Below the pieces are notes generated by a model that saw only the letters and a list, made by a program, of their open reading frames with translations, did no database searches and was not told the origin of the DNA. The position numbers were made by a program, and so were the translations under genes. A DNA stretch of 64,000 nucleotides, from positions 259,430 through 323,429 of the forward strand of contig JAODUP010000840.1 of the NCBI GenBank assembly GCA_025642065.1. The letters run 5' to 3'. The stretch comes from Paralvinella palmiformis. Lineage: Eukaryota; Annelida; Polychaeta; Terebellida; Alvinellidae. Below, one piece after another: positions 55,375 to 64,000 of this stretch (its first letter is position 1; every line of letters begins with the position of its first letter).

Positions 55375-57401
55375 CTTGTGCTGTTTTCTGGCGCGCACCT
55401 ACTTCAGGTCTGAATCACAACTGAGTTGTGCACTGAATAAATCAGCAAAAAGAAAAACCATTACACATTTACAATTACACATTTACAAGTGAATTAGCAA
55501 TATTTCAATATTTGCCATCTCTCTCTAGCTCCACAGATTAACTACTTGGAATGTTGTTGTGTTTTTTTTTTGTACAGTTTAGATGCGATGCAACAGCTAA
55601 TAAATGGAATCACAACCAGTTTAGTTGAAATAAACATAAAATAATATTGAAGTTACTCGATCCAGCTGTATGCTGACTAGATGGTGATAATACCAGATCT
55701 GGGAAGTACAGAAGCTTACACAAGTAGGACTTTTCTCATTTAAAAATTGTACAACACAATTTATTTGCTGTTATTCAGTAATTAGTTTCTGATAATTGGC
55801 ATTGGTAAGAAAAGATATAAGTTTTTACTGTCACATCTAAAGATACGCATACAACAAAATGTTAGTTAGTGTAGTACCTCGTGCGATTTCTTATCAAGCA
55901 AAATCAAATCATGGATTCCAGAAGAATGTCACAACCTGGGGTCATCCCTGACCTTGTTTTGCTTATAATTTGTATAGGTTTCTAGCTTAAGTCTGTATCA
56001 CTATTTGTGGGTATGTTAAGTTTATAACATATATAAAGCCAAAAAATCTTGTGATGACACAATACCATTTGATACAGTGATTCTTTACTGCCTCAAGTTT
56101 ATTGCTATAATTTTTAGAATGAATTTGTGTTGAATATAATAGACTCTTCCTCTGTACACAACCCCATGGGTGCTATAGTTATATTCAACCAATTTTCTTT
56201 TAATTTTGAGTAATTGAATGATTTGGTGCCAGTCACATATGGAACCTACGGCATATGTTCCAGAGAGACATATGTAACACCGGCATTGAATCCAGCGACC
56301 TATATGTCTGCAGTACAAAATGCTATCACCTGCACTATGGGTTCGTGTAACCATAATGAGGAAATACCTCATATGGTTTATGTAGATTTGATTCTGACAA
56401 CAATCTTAGCTTAGATTGTTATCAGAATCAAACCTACAAAAACCATACGAGGCATTTCCTCATTACGACAGTGAACATGAATTATTTGGTATAAAAAGAG
56501 AAGATTATATCTATTTTTTATGTAGTCTCCTAGCTGTGCCTGTTATAAACTGCTACATAAACACATTGTTCCTAAAAATGGATTGGCAAATATTTTGAGT
56601 TGCTCCAACAAACGGCACTGACAGAGACCGCACAGGTTTTGTGCTACTGTCCGGGAATCTGATACTAGAAGACACAGGCCTGTGTCATTTATACTATAAA
56701 ATACGACACCCACCAACACTTCACATTTGTAACTATGTTCTCATCGGGTTCATATTCACGACATCTTTATGACAGTATTCATTTTTATAGTGAGAATATG
56801 GAGAACAAAATACTGTACTTGCTTTGGTATTAAAGTGACCTAAGCAGTAAACTATTTATCCGTCAATCGGTGGCAAAGCCATTTTAAAAATCCTAATTAC
56901 AACCTATATTAGAAGGCAAACTATCTACGACCTGATATGAACAACTCATTCAGTTGTTTTAATCTGAGTACTAAGTACTGATAAATAAAACAACATAAAA
57001 ATTGCAACCAACTGGTGTTTACCTAAAATATATGTATACACTGACTAAAATAACTGTCATTTTTACTAATGTAAATCACAGAACAAACATCATGATATAC
57101 CATTACATATACGATTACACAAAATATGAAAATGTGACATAGAATCTATGACAGTCTTAAAAATAAATTGGTCGGGGGTTACATGGCCAAAAAAAATCCA
57201 TACAATACGTATGAATAAAAAATAATTATATTTTTTTTATAGATTGTCTAGTGGAATATATTGTTCAAGAAGCATTTTTTCATTCATATACACGCATGCC
57301 AGTAATAATTTAGACTAGATATATATCATACAACTTACAAGCTTGTTTCAGATATAGATAAACTCGGTAGTAATTTCAATAAGTTTTTGGAGTCTACTAA
57401 C
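55375..57401. other. Region upstream of SLU7, no other gene
   Basis: Should contain the SLU7 promoter; I see no TATA box or CpG cluster that would place it. A long inverted repeat at 56354-56465 is listed separately. Confidence 0.45.
56354..56465. repeat. Near-perfect inverted repeat with ~55-base arms
   Basis: TAATGAGGAAATACCTCATATGG..GATTTGATTCTGACAACAATC faces GATTGTTATCAGAATCAAAC..CCATACGAGGCATTTCCTCATTA with almost no spacer. The arms differ at several sites. It could form a long hairpin. Confidence 0.9.
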
Positions 57402-57409
57402 AATTCACA

Positions 57410-58715
57410 CAGGGTTGGCAAGTTTATGACACAATGTCAAAAACTACAGATTAATCCAGGGTTTATGACGTCATGTCATAAACAGGTTTATGGCATGATT
57501 GCATCATAAACTGTCAACAGCACATATTTTTTAAATATAAACATTGGCATAGCCAACAAATTTGTGACATTTTTTCCAGGATAAACCGGTACCTGGAAAG
57601 TAGTTTTTAGAATGGCTTAAATTATTACTATGTTAATATTATGATATTAAAAGTAAATTTATTACACAATAAGTTAGGGTCTGATTATTAGACTATGATA
57701 ATCATACACTGGTATTGTTTGTAGTGAAAATCAATTGACTTGATTAGTCTGCCCTTTGTTACTAGAGCTTAGGGCCCTGTTAGGGGACAGTGTTAATTTA
57801 ATTGAACTATTCATTAATTGGATGACAAGCAAGACACTGCCCTCCTGGGTTGGTGCTGGTATTTATCTGTGGCTGACCATGCATTGACAGTGACTAGTGG
57901 CTTCACTTAGTGATCCTCCATGTGGCAAGAGCGAAAGATATCTGCTACCAGACATGGGGTCAATTTAATTCCGGAATTGGAATTTTTTATGGAATTGATA
58001 AATTTGGAATTGAAGTTTGCTACAAAAAAATTAAATTCACAAATTAATTTACCTTATAATTTTTTCATTCAGAAATATGACAATCCCAATTGGAATATAA
58101 ACTACTCAGAGTAGGTACTCGGAGTATCTACTCATGGTAAAAAGTAGTACGTAAAAAATGGAATTAGAATTGATAAATCTGATGTGGAATCGACCGGAAC
58201 TGGAATTGACAAAATAGAACTGACCCCATGTCTGTCTGCTACTCTGATTCCATTAATCCGTCTTATAGCTTTTATATTAAATATTAAACAGCCAAGCTTG
58301 TATTTTGTTACATGATCTTCCAAGGACTTTGTGATTTGTATTATTGATGATTGATGGATCAAATGGACTGATTCAATTATAAATGTCATCTGTTATGTTT
58401 ACTGAATAAAATATATCTCCAAATTAGTTCTGTTATTACTAAATTGGAAAAAATAGAACAGAGACCAACATAAATTATGATTTTACATTCATGTTTATAA
58501 TATATAAGTATATTAATTCTGATATAATGATAATCCACAACTAGTTAAAATAGATTAAAAGTGAAAGTTAAAAAAATTTAAATCACAAAATATAGAGTGA
58601 ATAAAAAGGTTTACGACAGTTTATGACAGTATTTGACGTCATAAAGGTATTTATGACAGGTTTATGACACTGTCATGTCATAAACAGGTTTACAACTGTC
58701 ATAAACCCAACCCTG
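57410..58715. mobile_element. DNA transposon with TTTATGAC subterminal repeats (TIR CAGGGTTGG), containing a nested hAT-A MITE
   Basis: Left end CAGGGTTGGCAAGTTTATGA and right end TCATAAACCCAACCCTG are inverted. Both ends carry many TTTATGACA/TGTCATAAA motifs, including GACGTCATGTCATAAAC. The bases ATTCACA flank it exactly on both sides (57403-57409 and 58716-58722), a likely target duplication. There is no transposase; the middle is interrupted by the element at 57949-58234. Confidence 0.75.
57949..58234. mobile_element. hAT-A MITE, complete, 286 bp, with 8-bp target-site duplication
   Basis: CAGACATGGGGTCA and TGACCCCATGTCTG are perfect 14-bp terminal inverted repeats. TCTGCTAC flanks it exactly at 57941-57948 and 58235-58242. 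The interior is itself partly palindromic (AATTCCGGAATTGG near the left end, repeated GGAATTGA) and non-coding. This defines the family that also occurs at 23601, 36170 and 47872. Confidence 0.93.
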
Positions 58716-58723
58716 ATTCACAA

Positions 58724-59150
58724 TCATCACATAGAGCACAAATTCGTCATCGATCAGATGATTACACATAAATGTAAAACCAATATTTATTTGTTAAAAC
58801 CACCAACAATGTATTGAATATCAAAAATAACTAATTTATGAACCTTTCTAAATCAATATTTATGAATAAATAAAAGAGTTGTGTGACCAGATATCGTCCG
58901 GGATAACCCCACCATCAGGCATATCTCCCCTAATGATAGTTAGCGTTCGTTCATCCATCTAGTGGTGAATATCATAATGTGTGGAACCATTTGAAGTGAA
59001 TAATGCGGACCACAAAATATGTTGCATGTGATAACACTTAATGTTTCATTTAAGGTCATTCAGTACGATAAAGAAAACATAAATCCACCTTGCTATTGTT
59101 GTAGTACGAATGTACATAAAACAACTGATTCGTTTAAAGATTTTTAACAA
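58724..59150. other. Intergenic sequence, nothing recognised
   Basis: No coding signal or repeat recognised. Confidence 0.4.
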
Positions 59151-59154
59151 GGAC

Positions 59155-59330
59155 GTCATTGCGTAGCTGAGCATCGGAACCGTGTTCGTTGACGTTAAGA
59201 TTCCGAGCACTCTATGTGCATGCGCCAAATGTGCGTTTCTCTGGTGTTCGGACGCGGAACCGTGTTGGCTGGTGTAAAGAACCAAGCACTGAATGCAGAA
59301 GCACCTATTTTTGTTTGTTTCAGATGCAGA
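59155..59330. mobile_element. TIR-G family left-end fragment
   Basis: TTGCGTAGCTGAGCATCGGA then ACCGTGTTCGTTGACG, with a second repeat GTGTTCGGACGCGGAACCGT and GTTGGCTGGTGTAAAG. This is the two-repeat left-end layout seen at 29077-29200. No right end was found. Confidence 0.6.
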
Positions 59331-59883
59331 GCCAATGTGTTACAATCACGTCGATATAGTTGGACAGATGTGATATCCTTGATCTCTTTTATTCTTGTTT
59401 GAATGCCTAACTTCAGTTCAAATAAAAGTAATAAATAATCATATCTGCATGTGATTTAAACATCATCTGATAATATAACGTCACCATGCATAAGTAAGCC
59501 AATTCGTCCTATATACGCACACAGTGAAGAAAGTGAAGTACGCTGATATTTCATTGTCCGAAAATTTTGAGAGTACGGATGCATTGTGCAGGGCATCGAA
59601 TCAAAACACCAATCAAACGACAAATACAAGCAGAATTTAAGCATGAAAAAATTGCTGAAATGTATTTTTAATTTCTTCCTAATTCCATACGGTTTTGGAG
59701 TCATACAGTCAGGTAACCCCCAACAAGATTATTTTTAAGACTGGCCCTATTTAGTGTAAATGAATGATACTGATAATCTGATTAAGAATAAGACTGGTTT
59801 ATCTGAGTCAGTCTAGGTAGACGCTTTCATGAATGTTGTCACTGTACGTCATAAAAAAGCAATGGGCGACTGTGACCACTGCT

Positions 59884-60275
59884 CCAAGAGTACTCAGATT
59901 TTTTGCTGCTTCTTTTCCATTTCTTTCATGTAATCACATTCCGCCAATTTTATAAATAACTTATCGGCCAAAATACTGCACTTTTTTGGTGATTTGACAT
60001 TGACATTTGAGTTCGGCATATGTCCTGATGCTCTTTACTCCATAACTAACCACCTGACAACAAAAATAATGTCAGCGATATGTTTTTCAGGTTTATTTCC
60101 TTCTAAAGAATAGCTTTTTAATAATTTCCAGTTATGCGCTCTATGTAATTCATCCTGAGCCTGCAAGATTTTTAGTAATGTTGATTTGTGAGGAGATTAA
60201 GAACCTTTTTTTACTTGAAAACAACAAAAAAACGTTACTGACGTTAACTTTTTAATTAGTCTCCCAGGTTTTATT
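59884..60275. repeat. Dispersed repeat of unknown type (copy 2 of 2)
   Basis: Collinear with 13445-13885: GATTTTTTGCTGCTTCTTTT, TTTGAGTTCGGCATATGTCC, CTGACAACAAAAATAATGTC, ATGTTTTTCAGGTTTATTTC and GAGGAGATTAAGAACC. Confidence 0.7.
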
Positions 60276-60344
60276 TTATGAAAGTGCCTATTCTAGGAGT
60301 AGGAGGTGGTTTAGATCTACTATCTAGATATAATTATAGGACGT

Positions 60345-60600
60345 TGTTGCATAGCCGAGCATTGGAAACCTGTTTGCTGCTGCTAAAGGTCCAAATGGGT
60401 GTTTTTCTGGTGCTCGGAAACAGAGCATTGAAACCACTGACCTGAAAAGTTTTCTTTCAGGTCACTGGTCGGAACCATGTATGCTGGTGGTAAAGAGCCG
60501 AGGACTGAGCACTATTTTGGTTTGTTTTGGATGCTCGGATGAGGATATACGGATCGGAGCACTCGGCGGCAGCCATATGTCCTGCAGTAAATCATGTATG
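60345..60600. mobile_element. TIR-G family left-end fragment (probable outer element of a nest)
   Basis: GTTGTTGCATAGCCGAGCAT, then TGGAAACCTGTTTGCTG and two further GTGCTCGGA/CGGAACCATGT repeats. A right end of the same variant (TTTCGGATGCACGGCTACGC then AACC) sits at 61788-61812. These two ends may therefore belong to one element, later invaded by SINE2 and by another TIR-G copy. Confidence 0.55.
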
Positions 60601-60647
60601 AAATTAACAAAACCCCTATAAGATTAAGAGGCTGTGCCCTACCAATG

Positions 60648-61500
60648 ATCTACAGTGACCTAGTTGTTAAGCACCAGGCTCTTGGTACCAAGGATCACAG
60701 GTTCAATCCCAGCAAGAGCTAGAAACTTTTCCTGAGATTAATTTCTTGGCTCACAACATCGTGGTTGGCTGACCACATTAAATGGTTCTGCCATCTCCAC
60801 TGGATTATTAAAAATAAGGTTGTTGTTACATATCCGAGCATTGGAATCGTGTTCGCTGATGATAAAGGTCAGTGCATTCAGCATAGGAACAATGTTATTA
60901 TAAATCTGAGCCATTTCATGATCGTTTTTAGTTTTTTCATCTGCTCGCATGTCAAAAGCTTAGTTCTAATTACCGCTACTAGTGTTTAATAAAGATACGA
61001 GATTAAGTCTATATATAGCTATATTTAACTATTAATATGCATTATAATCAGATTAAAAAGAAGGTCTGACATTTATAAGAAATGCAGTATTTCATGGTTC
61101 TCACAGCCAAGGCAGTATTTTTTCCAGGAGATTTTGTAAAATTCAAGGACATTTCAGAGACCTGGAAAATGAATTTATTTTCCAGGTTTTCTACAACACG
61201 TGAGAACCCTGATTATTTGTAACGCTGGCTGTTCTATCTTCTATTTCTTTGATTTTTGTTTGTATACCCCTTCAAAACTATGAAAGGCATCTTCAACCCA
61301 AATGTAACTACTATGTGTTCGGCTGCCATATCTGAACGGAAGTAATAGCCACGAAGGAATAATTGGCGCATGCGCATTGAGTGTTCGGACCTATAACGCT
61401 AAGGTACAGGGTTCCGATGCTTGGATACGTAACCACTTCGTTAAAATTAAGGTGGACGTTAATGACCCCCTGAGGACGTAAAATACTCTGGCAGGGACCA
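60648..61500 (+). mobile_element. SINE2 copy split by a TIR-G element
   Basis: The first part (60648-60816) has CAGTGACCTAGTTGTTAAGC, box B GGTTCAATCCC and GGCTGACCACATTAAATGG. The second part (from about 61441) continues in SINE2 order with GGACGTTAATGACCCCCTGA and GGACGTAAAATACTC. The TIR-G element at 60822-61436 lies between them. TTAAAAATAAG and TTAAAATTAAG at the two junctions look like its target duplication. Confidence 0.75.
60822..61436. mobile_element. TIR-G element copy 2, nested in SINE2
   Basis: Left end GTTACATATCCGAGCATTGG (60825) and right end CCGATGCTTGGATACGTAAC (to 61433) are inverted repeats. The interior is collinear with 29077-29814: TTCATCTGCTCGCAT, GATTAAGTCTAT, CATTATAATCAGATTAAAAA, AGCCAAGG, GGCGCATGCGCATTGAGTG. 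No coding capacity. Confidence 0.85.
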
Positions 61501-61734
61501 CCCTCCGGGTATTTCGGCTCCATCTTTCCATACTGCTTCCCTGTAAGTGGTGGGGGAGGAGCGATTTCTCAACGGTCAACCACTCCAACATATGATATGA
61601 TAGATCATAGACTGATATAGACTCATAGTCATAGAGGCAGTGACGAATATTCAATATCGGAATAAGCGACAGACTGGGATTCTCACCGAAAAACAAAACA
61701 ACAACGACGGAGTATCGATTCTCCTCAGCGCTGT

Positions 61735-61822
61735 CGGGAGCTAGAGCATACGCATTGAGTGTTCGGACATTTAGCGACTGCGAACAAGTTTCGGATGCAC
61801 GGCTACGCAACCATTTCGATAA
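61735..61822. mobile_element. TIR-G family right-end fragment
   Basis: GCATACGCATTGAGTGTTCG, then GTTTCGGATGCACGGCTACG and CAACCATTTCG, the right terminus of the family. Confidence 0.6.
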
Positions 61823-61850
61823 TTATAAGACAACTTTTACTTTTAACTTT

Positions 61851-61901
61851 AGACTTTGAGTCAATAGATTAAATCTATTGACTCAAAGAGTCAAAGTCTA
61901 A
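61851..61901. repeat. Short perfect hairpin
   Basis: AGACTTTGAGTCAATAGATT faces AATCTATTGACTCAAAG then AGTCAAAGTCT. The arms abut, and the distal arm has a 7-base duplication. No T run follows, so a terminator role is not suggested. Confidence 0.85.
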
Positions 61902-62497
61902 GGTTTACACTGTAAAGAGACGGTAAACAATAACGCAGCATATTTGACCCATTATCTTAAATAAAACTAATGATGGTGTAATTATATATGAATATGAATA
62001 ATATAACATACTATATCTCCAATACAGACAAATGATTAGTCTAGATCTAGTCCACGCACAAACTAAAAACACATATTTTGTACATAATCGATTGTCGCCC
62101 AATTGGATTTTATTCGCAAGATGGCAGTGTGAAGAACGAAGACGAAAGATCACTATGCTTCAACCTGTAAGAGGAGGGGCAACTCTAAATAATTTAATCC
62201 AACCATCTTTCAGAATATTCTACTGATGTCAAAACGCACTGCAAATTCCTTGCGAAGACTAAGTAATTACTTAATACATAGTAAATATCACTAATAATAT
62301 CACACTGCTATATAATATGAATATCAAATGCCATGCTACCCGGGGACCTCCCCCCAAATTCTTCTTCTAGGATGTATAGACCTACATGATATAAATATTA
62401 ACAACTTGAATTTGTCTAAATGTACTTCTTCGTAATTCGCTAAATATATTTCATGACAAGCCATATAATAAGCATAAATCTAAAGAAATTACTTATA

Positions 62498-62500
<3 letters not shown>
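61902..62500. other. Intergenic sequence, nothing recognised
   Basis: No coding signal or repeat recognised. Confidence 0.4.

Positions 62501-62551
<51 letters not shown>
62501..62551. repeat. (AT)n microsatellite
   Basis: TA run of about 50 bases, directly before a LINE fragment. Confidence 0.95.
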
Positions 62552-62556
<5 letters not shown>

Positions 62557-62760
62557 TGCGTCGTCTCTGGGAAATTTTTAGTTTCTTCTAAAGACACACC
62601 TATTTAAGGTCGCTTTCACAGATAAATAATTATTATCTTTTAAATCATTACAGGGTTTTTACAGACGTATTATTTGGGGTATTATTATATTACATATTAT
62701 TTGTACAGTGCCTTTGAATGGCTCCTGCTAGTAAGGGCGCTTTATTAAATAATTGTCAGA
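62552..62760 (+). mobile_element. LINE ORF2 3'-terminal fragment
   Basis: ATTAGAAATGCGTCGTCTCT gives (I)RNASSLGNF, then after a stop LLKTHLFKVAF, the usual end of Jockey/CR1-like ORF2. The tail is GGCTCCTGCTAGTAAGGGCG and CTTTATTAAAT. Confidence 0.75.
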
Positions 62761-62847
62761 GTGTATGTTTAAATTATATGTAATAACGACAATATTTAAT
62801 AGTGTCAAAATATGCAATTACATCATATGAGTATTTAAAATAATCAT

Positions 62848-63006
62848 GTATCTAGAATGTACATGAAATGCATCTGAAATTCAGACACCTTTGCAATGTA
62901 TCTAGATAAGTTACAGTTACATTTGAAAAATTGACAAATGTATATCTAGATACATTTCAATTACAGTCAAAACAGTATCTAGATACAAAATGTAACCGCC
63001 CCAGGT
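62848..63006. mobile_element. Probable hAT right end with TATCTAGATA palindromes
   Basis: Four copies of TATCTAGA(T/A) within 130 bases, ending ACAAAATGTAACCGCCCCAG at 63004. The layout, with subterminal palindromes before a CCCCAG/CCCTG-type end, is that of a hAT terminus. The other end is not found. Confidence 0.45.
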
Positions 63007-63009
63007 CTC

Positions 63010-63859
63010 CATGGCTGTGATATGTAGTTTATGGTCGTTTTGTCTATTGCAGCTTTACATTTATTTGTAGCGAAAAAAAAAACCCAAAACATGTATGACC
63101 AGCATATAATGTTATATGTACAATGAAATCTTCTTAACTGTGAGATCGGATTGATAATATTTAATTAATATTATCATATTGTTTATAAACTGTTTTAAGA
63201 TGCATGTAATATCAGCGCTATGATGGGTTGTTTTTAAAAATGCAATTTTCCTACAAAATGAGTTGAAACCGATTTTGTGAAATATAATGCTGATGTAATA
63301 TGCTGGCTAAAGCATGTCATTTTGTTATGATGAATAAAATGAATTCTGCACTGGTCATGTGTTTTAAATACAGTAAATGTGTGATATTCTACATCTAATA
63401 TTTTTGTAGAAATAATTATTGATATTCCTTGACTGCATGGGGAGGGAGTTGAGGTAACCCCTAAGTGACAATAAGAGGCACGTTGTACATTTGGCAAGTG
63501 TTCCAAACCAACTTCAGTCCATTAAAAATATAGACTATATATGCTCCTGCTGGGGGTAATGGCTGCTTATTTCTTCCTGAGTTTCCACTGCATCAGATCA
63601 TTTGTTGCTGAAATTTGTATCGTACCTTGACTATGAGATTGCCCAACCCCTGTATACTGGGTGCACCACGTACTCAGCTCGATTCTTTTTGAGGATATTG
63701 GCGCTATAGAAGTTTGTAATTATTACTGTTATATAAAGAAGAATAATCTTCATGTTCTTATCTAACAAGCATTATTCAATTTTGTGAATAAAATTAATCG
63801 CCTTACACTTAATTAAGACATGATTGGAAAGCTGTCTGGCATGACAAGTAATTTGTATA

Positions 63860-63862
<3 letters not shown>
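63010..63862. other. Intergenic sequence, nothing firm
   Basis: Near 63550-63725 TGCTCCTGC..TTTTTGAGGATATTGGCG and CTATAGAAGTTTGTAATTATTA resembles a LINE 3' tail, without any coding remnant. Confidence 0.4.

Positions 63863-63919
<57 letters not shown>
63863..63919. repeat. (AT)n microsatellite
   Basis: TA run of about 57 bases near the window end; the last 80 bases are unidentified. Confidence 0.95.
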
Positions 63920-63922
<3 letters not shown>

Positions 63923-64000
63923 TTTGTTATGGCTCGCAGCCATGAAAGGCTGATCCAGGATTTATAAAAAGGGGTGGGCTAAACAATGTTTTGGGATCTA

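Noticed and set aside
55375..55398. Upstream GTG start extending SLU7 by eight codons (RARKQHK)
   Set aside because: GTG is not a normal nuclear start in animals; the ATG at 55372-55374 is the first in frame.

Overview
The window is AT-rich, intron-rich animal nuclear DNA dense with transposable elements, and it looks like an invertebrate, most likely a mollusc. That placement is inferred from the kinds of retrotransposon tails, tRNA-headed SINEs and hAT elements present and from the divergence of the proteins; no marker settles the species. I see no bacterial operons, rRNA, CRISPR or intact tRNA genes.

Three host genes can be supported. (1) Positions 1-1016 (+) are the last coding exon of a nuclear receptor, with hinge and complete ligand-binding domain, closest to the NR1J/HR96 group. 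Its DNA-binding domain lies upstream of the window. (2) Positions 35482-41092 (+) hold a PCGF1-type Polycomb RING-finger gene, rebuilt from seven exons with a predicted 229-residue product. (3) Positions 44048-55374 (-) hold the pre-mRNA splicing factor SLU7, rebuilt from thirteen exons in consistent phase with a predicted 634-residue product. PCGF1 and SLU7 are tail to tail, about 3 kb apart. The three genes share no obvious pathway; they are ordinary nuclear regulatory and splicing genes.

Layout: 1-1.3 kb nuclear receptor exon and 3' UTR; 1.3-35 kb gene-poor and repeat-rich, with several broken LINEs (9.9-15.7 kb), tRNA-derived SINEs, a hAT-type MITE at 7.4 kb, a 20-bp minisatellite at 5.4 kb, a (TTTG)n tract at 8.6 kb, a duplicated THAP-finger relic (16.2-17.4 and 30.1-31.6 kb), 27-bp arrays at 20.5-21.1 kb, a composite hAT element at 23.6-24.7 kb, a hAT transposase relic at 27.2-27.9 kb and a terminal-inverted-repeat element at 29.1-29.8 kb; 35.5-41.6 kb PCGF1; 43.9-55.4 kb SLU7, with a Tc1-like relic in its first intron and minisatellites in another; 55.4-64 kb again gene-free, with nested DNA transposons (57.4-58.7 and 60.3-61.8 kb).

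The most unusual structure is in PCGF1 intron 1. A 97-bp unit, repeated eight times plus a partial copy, ends inside exon 2, and each unit carries a copy of the exon 2 splice acceptor and the first 11 exon bases. A row of eight decoy acceptors therefore precedes the real one. Other strong observations are three hAT-type element families with exact or near-exact target duplications, a 1.3-kb element with a second element nested inside it, a SINE split by a TIR element, and a LINE copy that lost its reverse transcriptase yet keeps one open frame.
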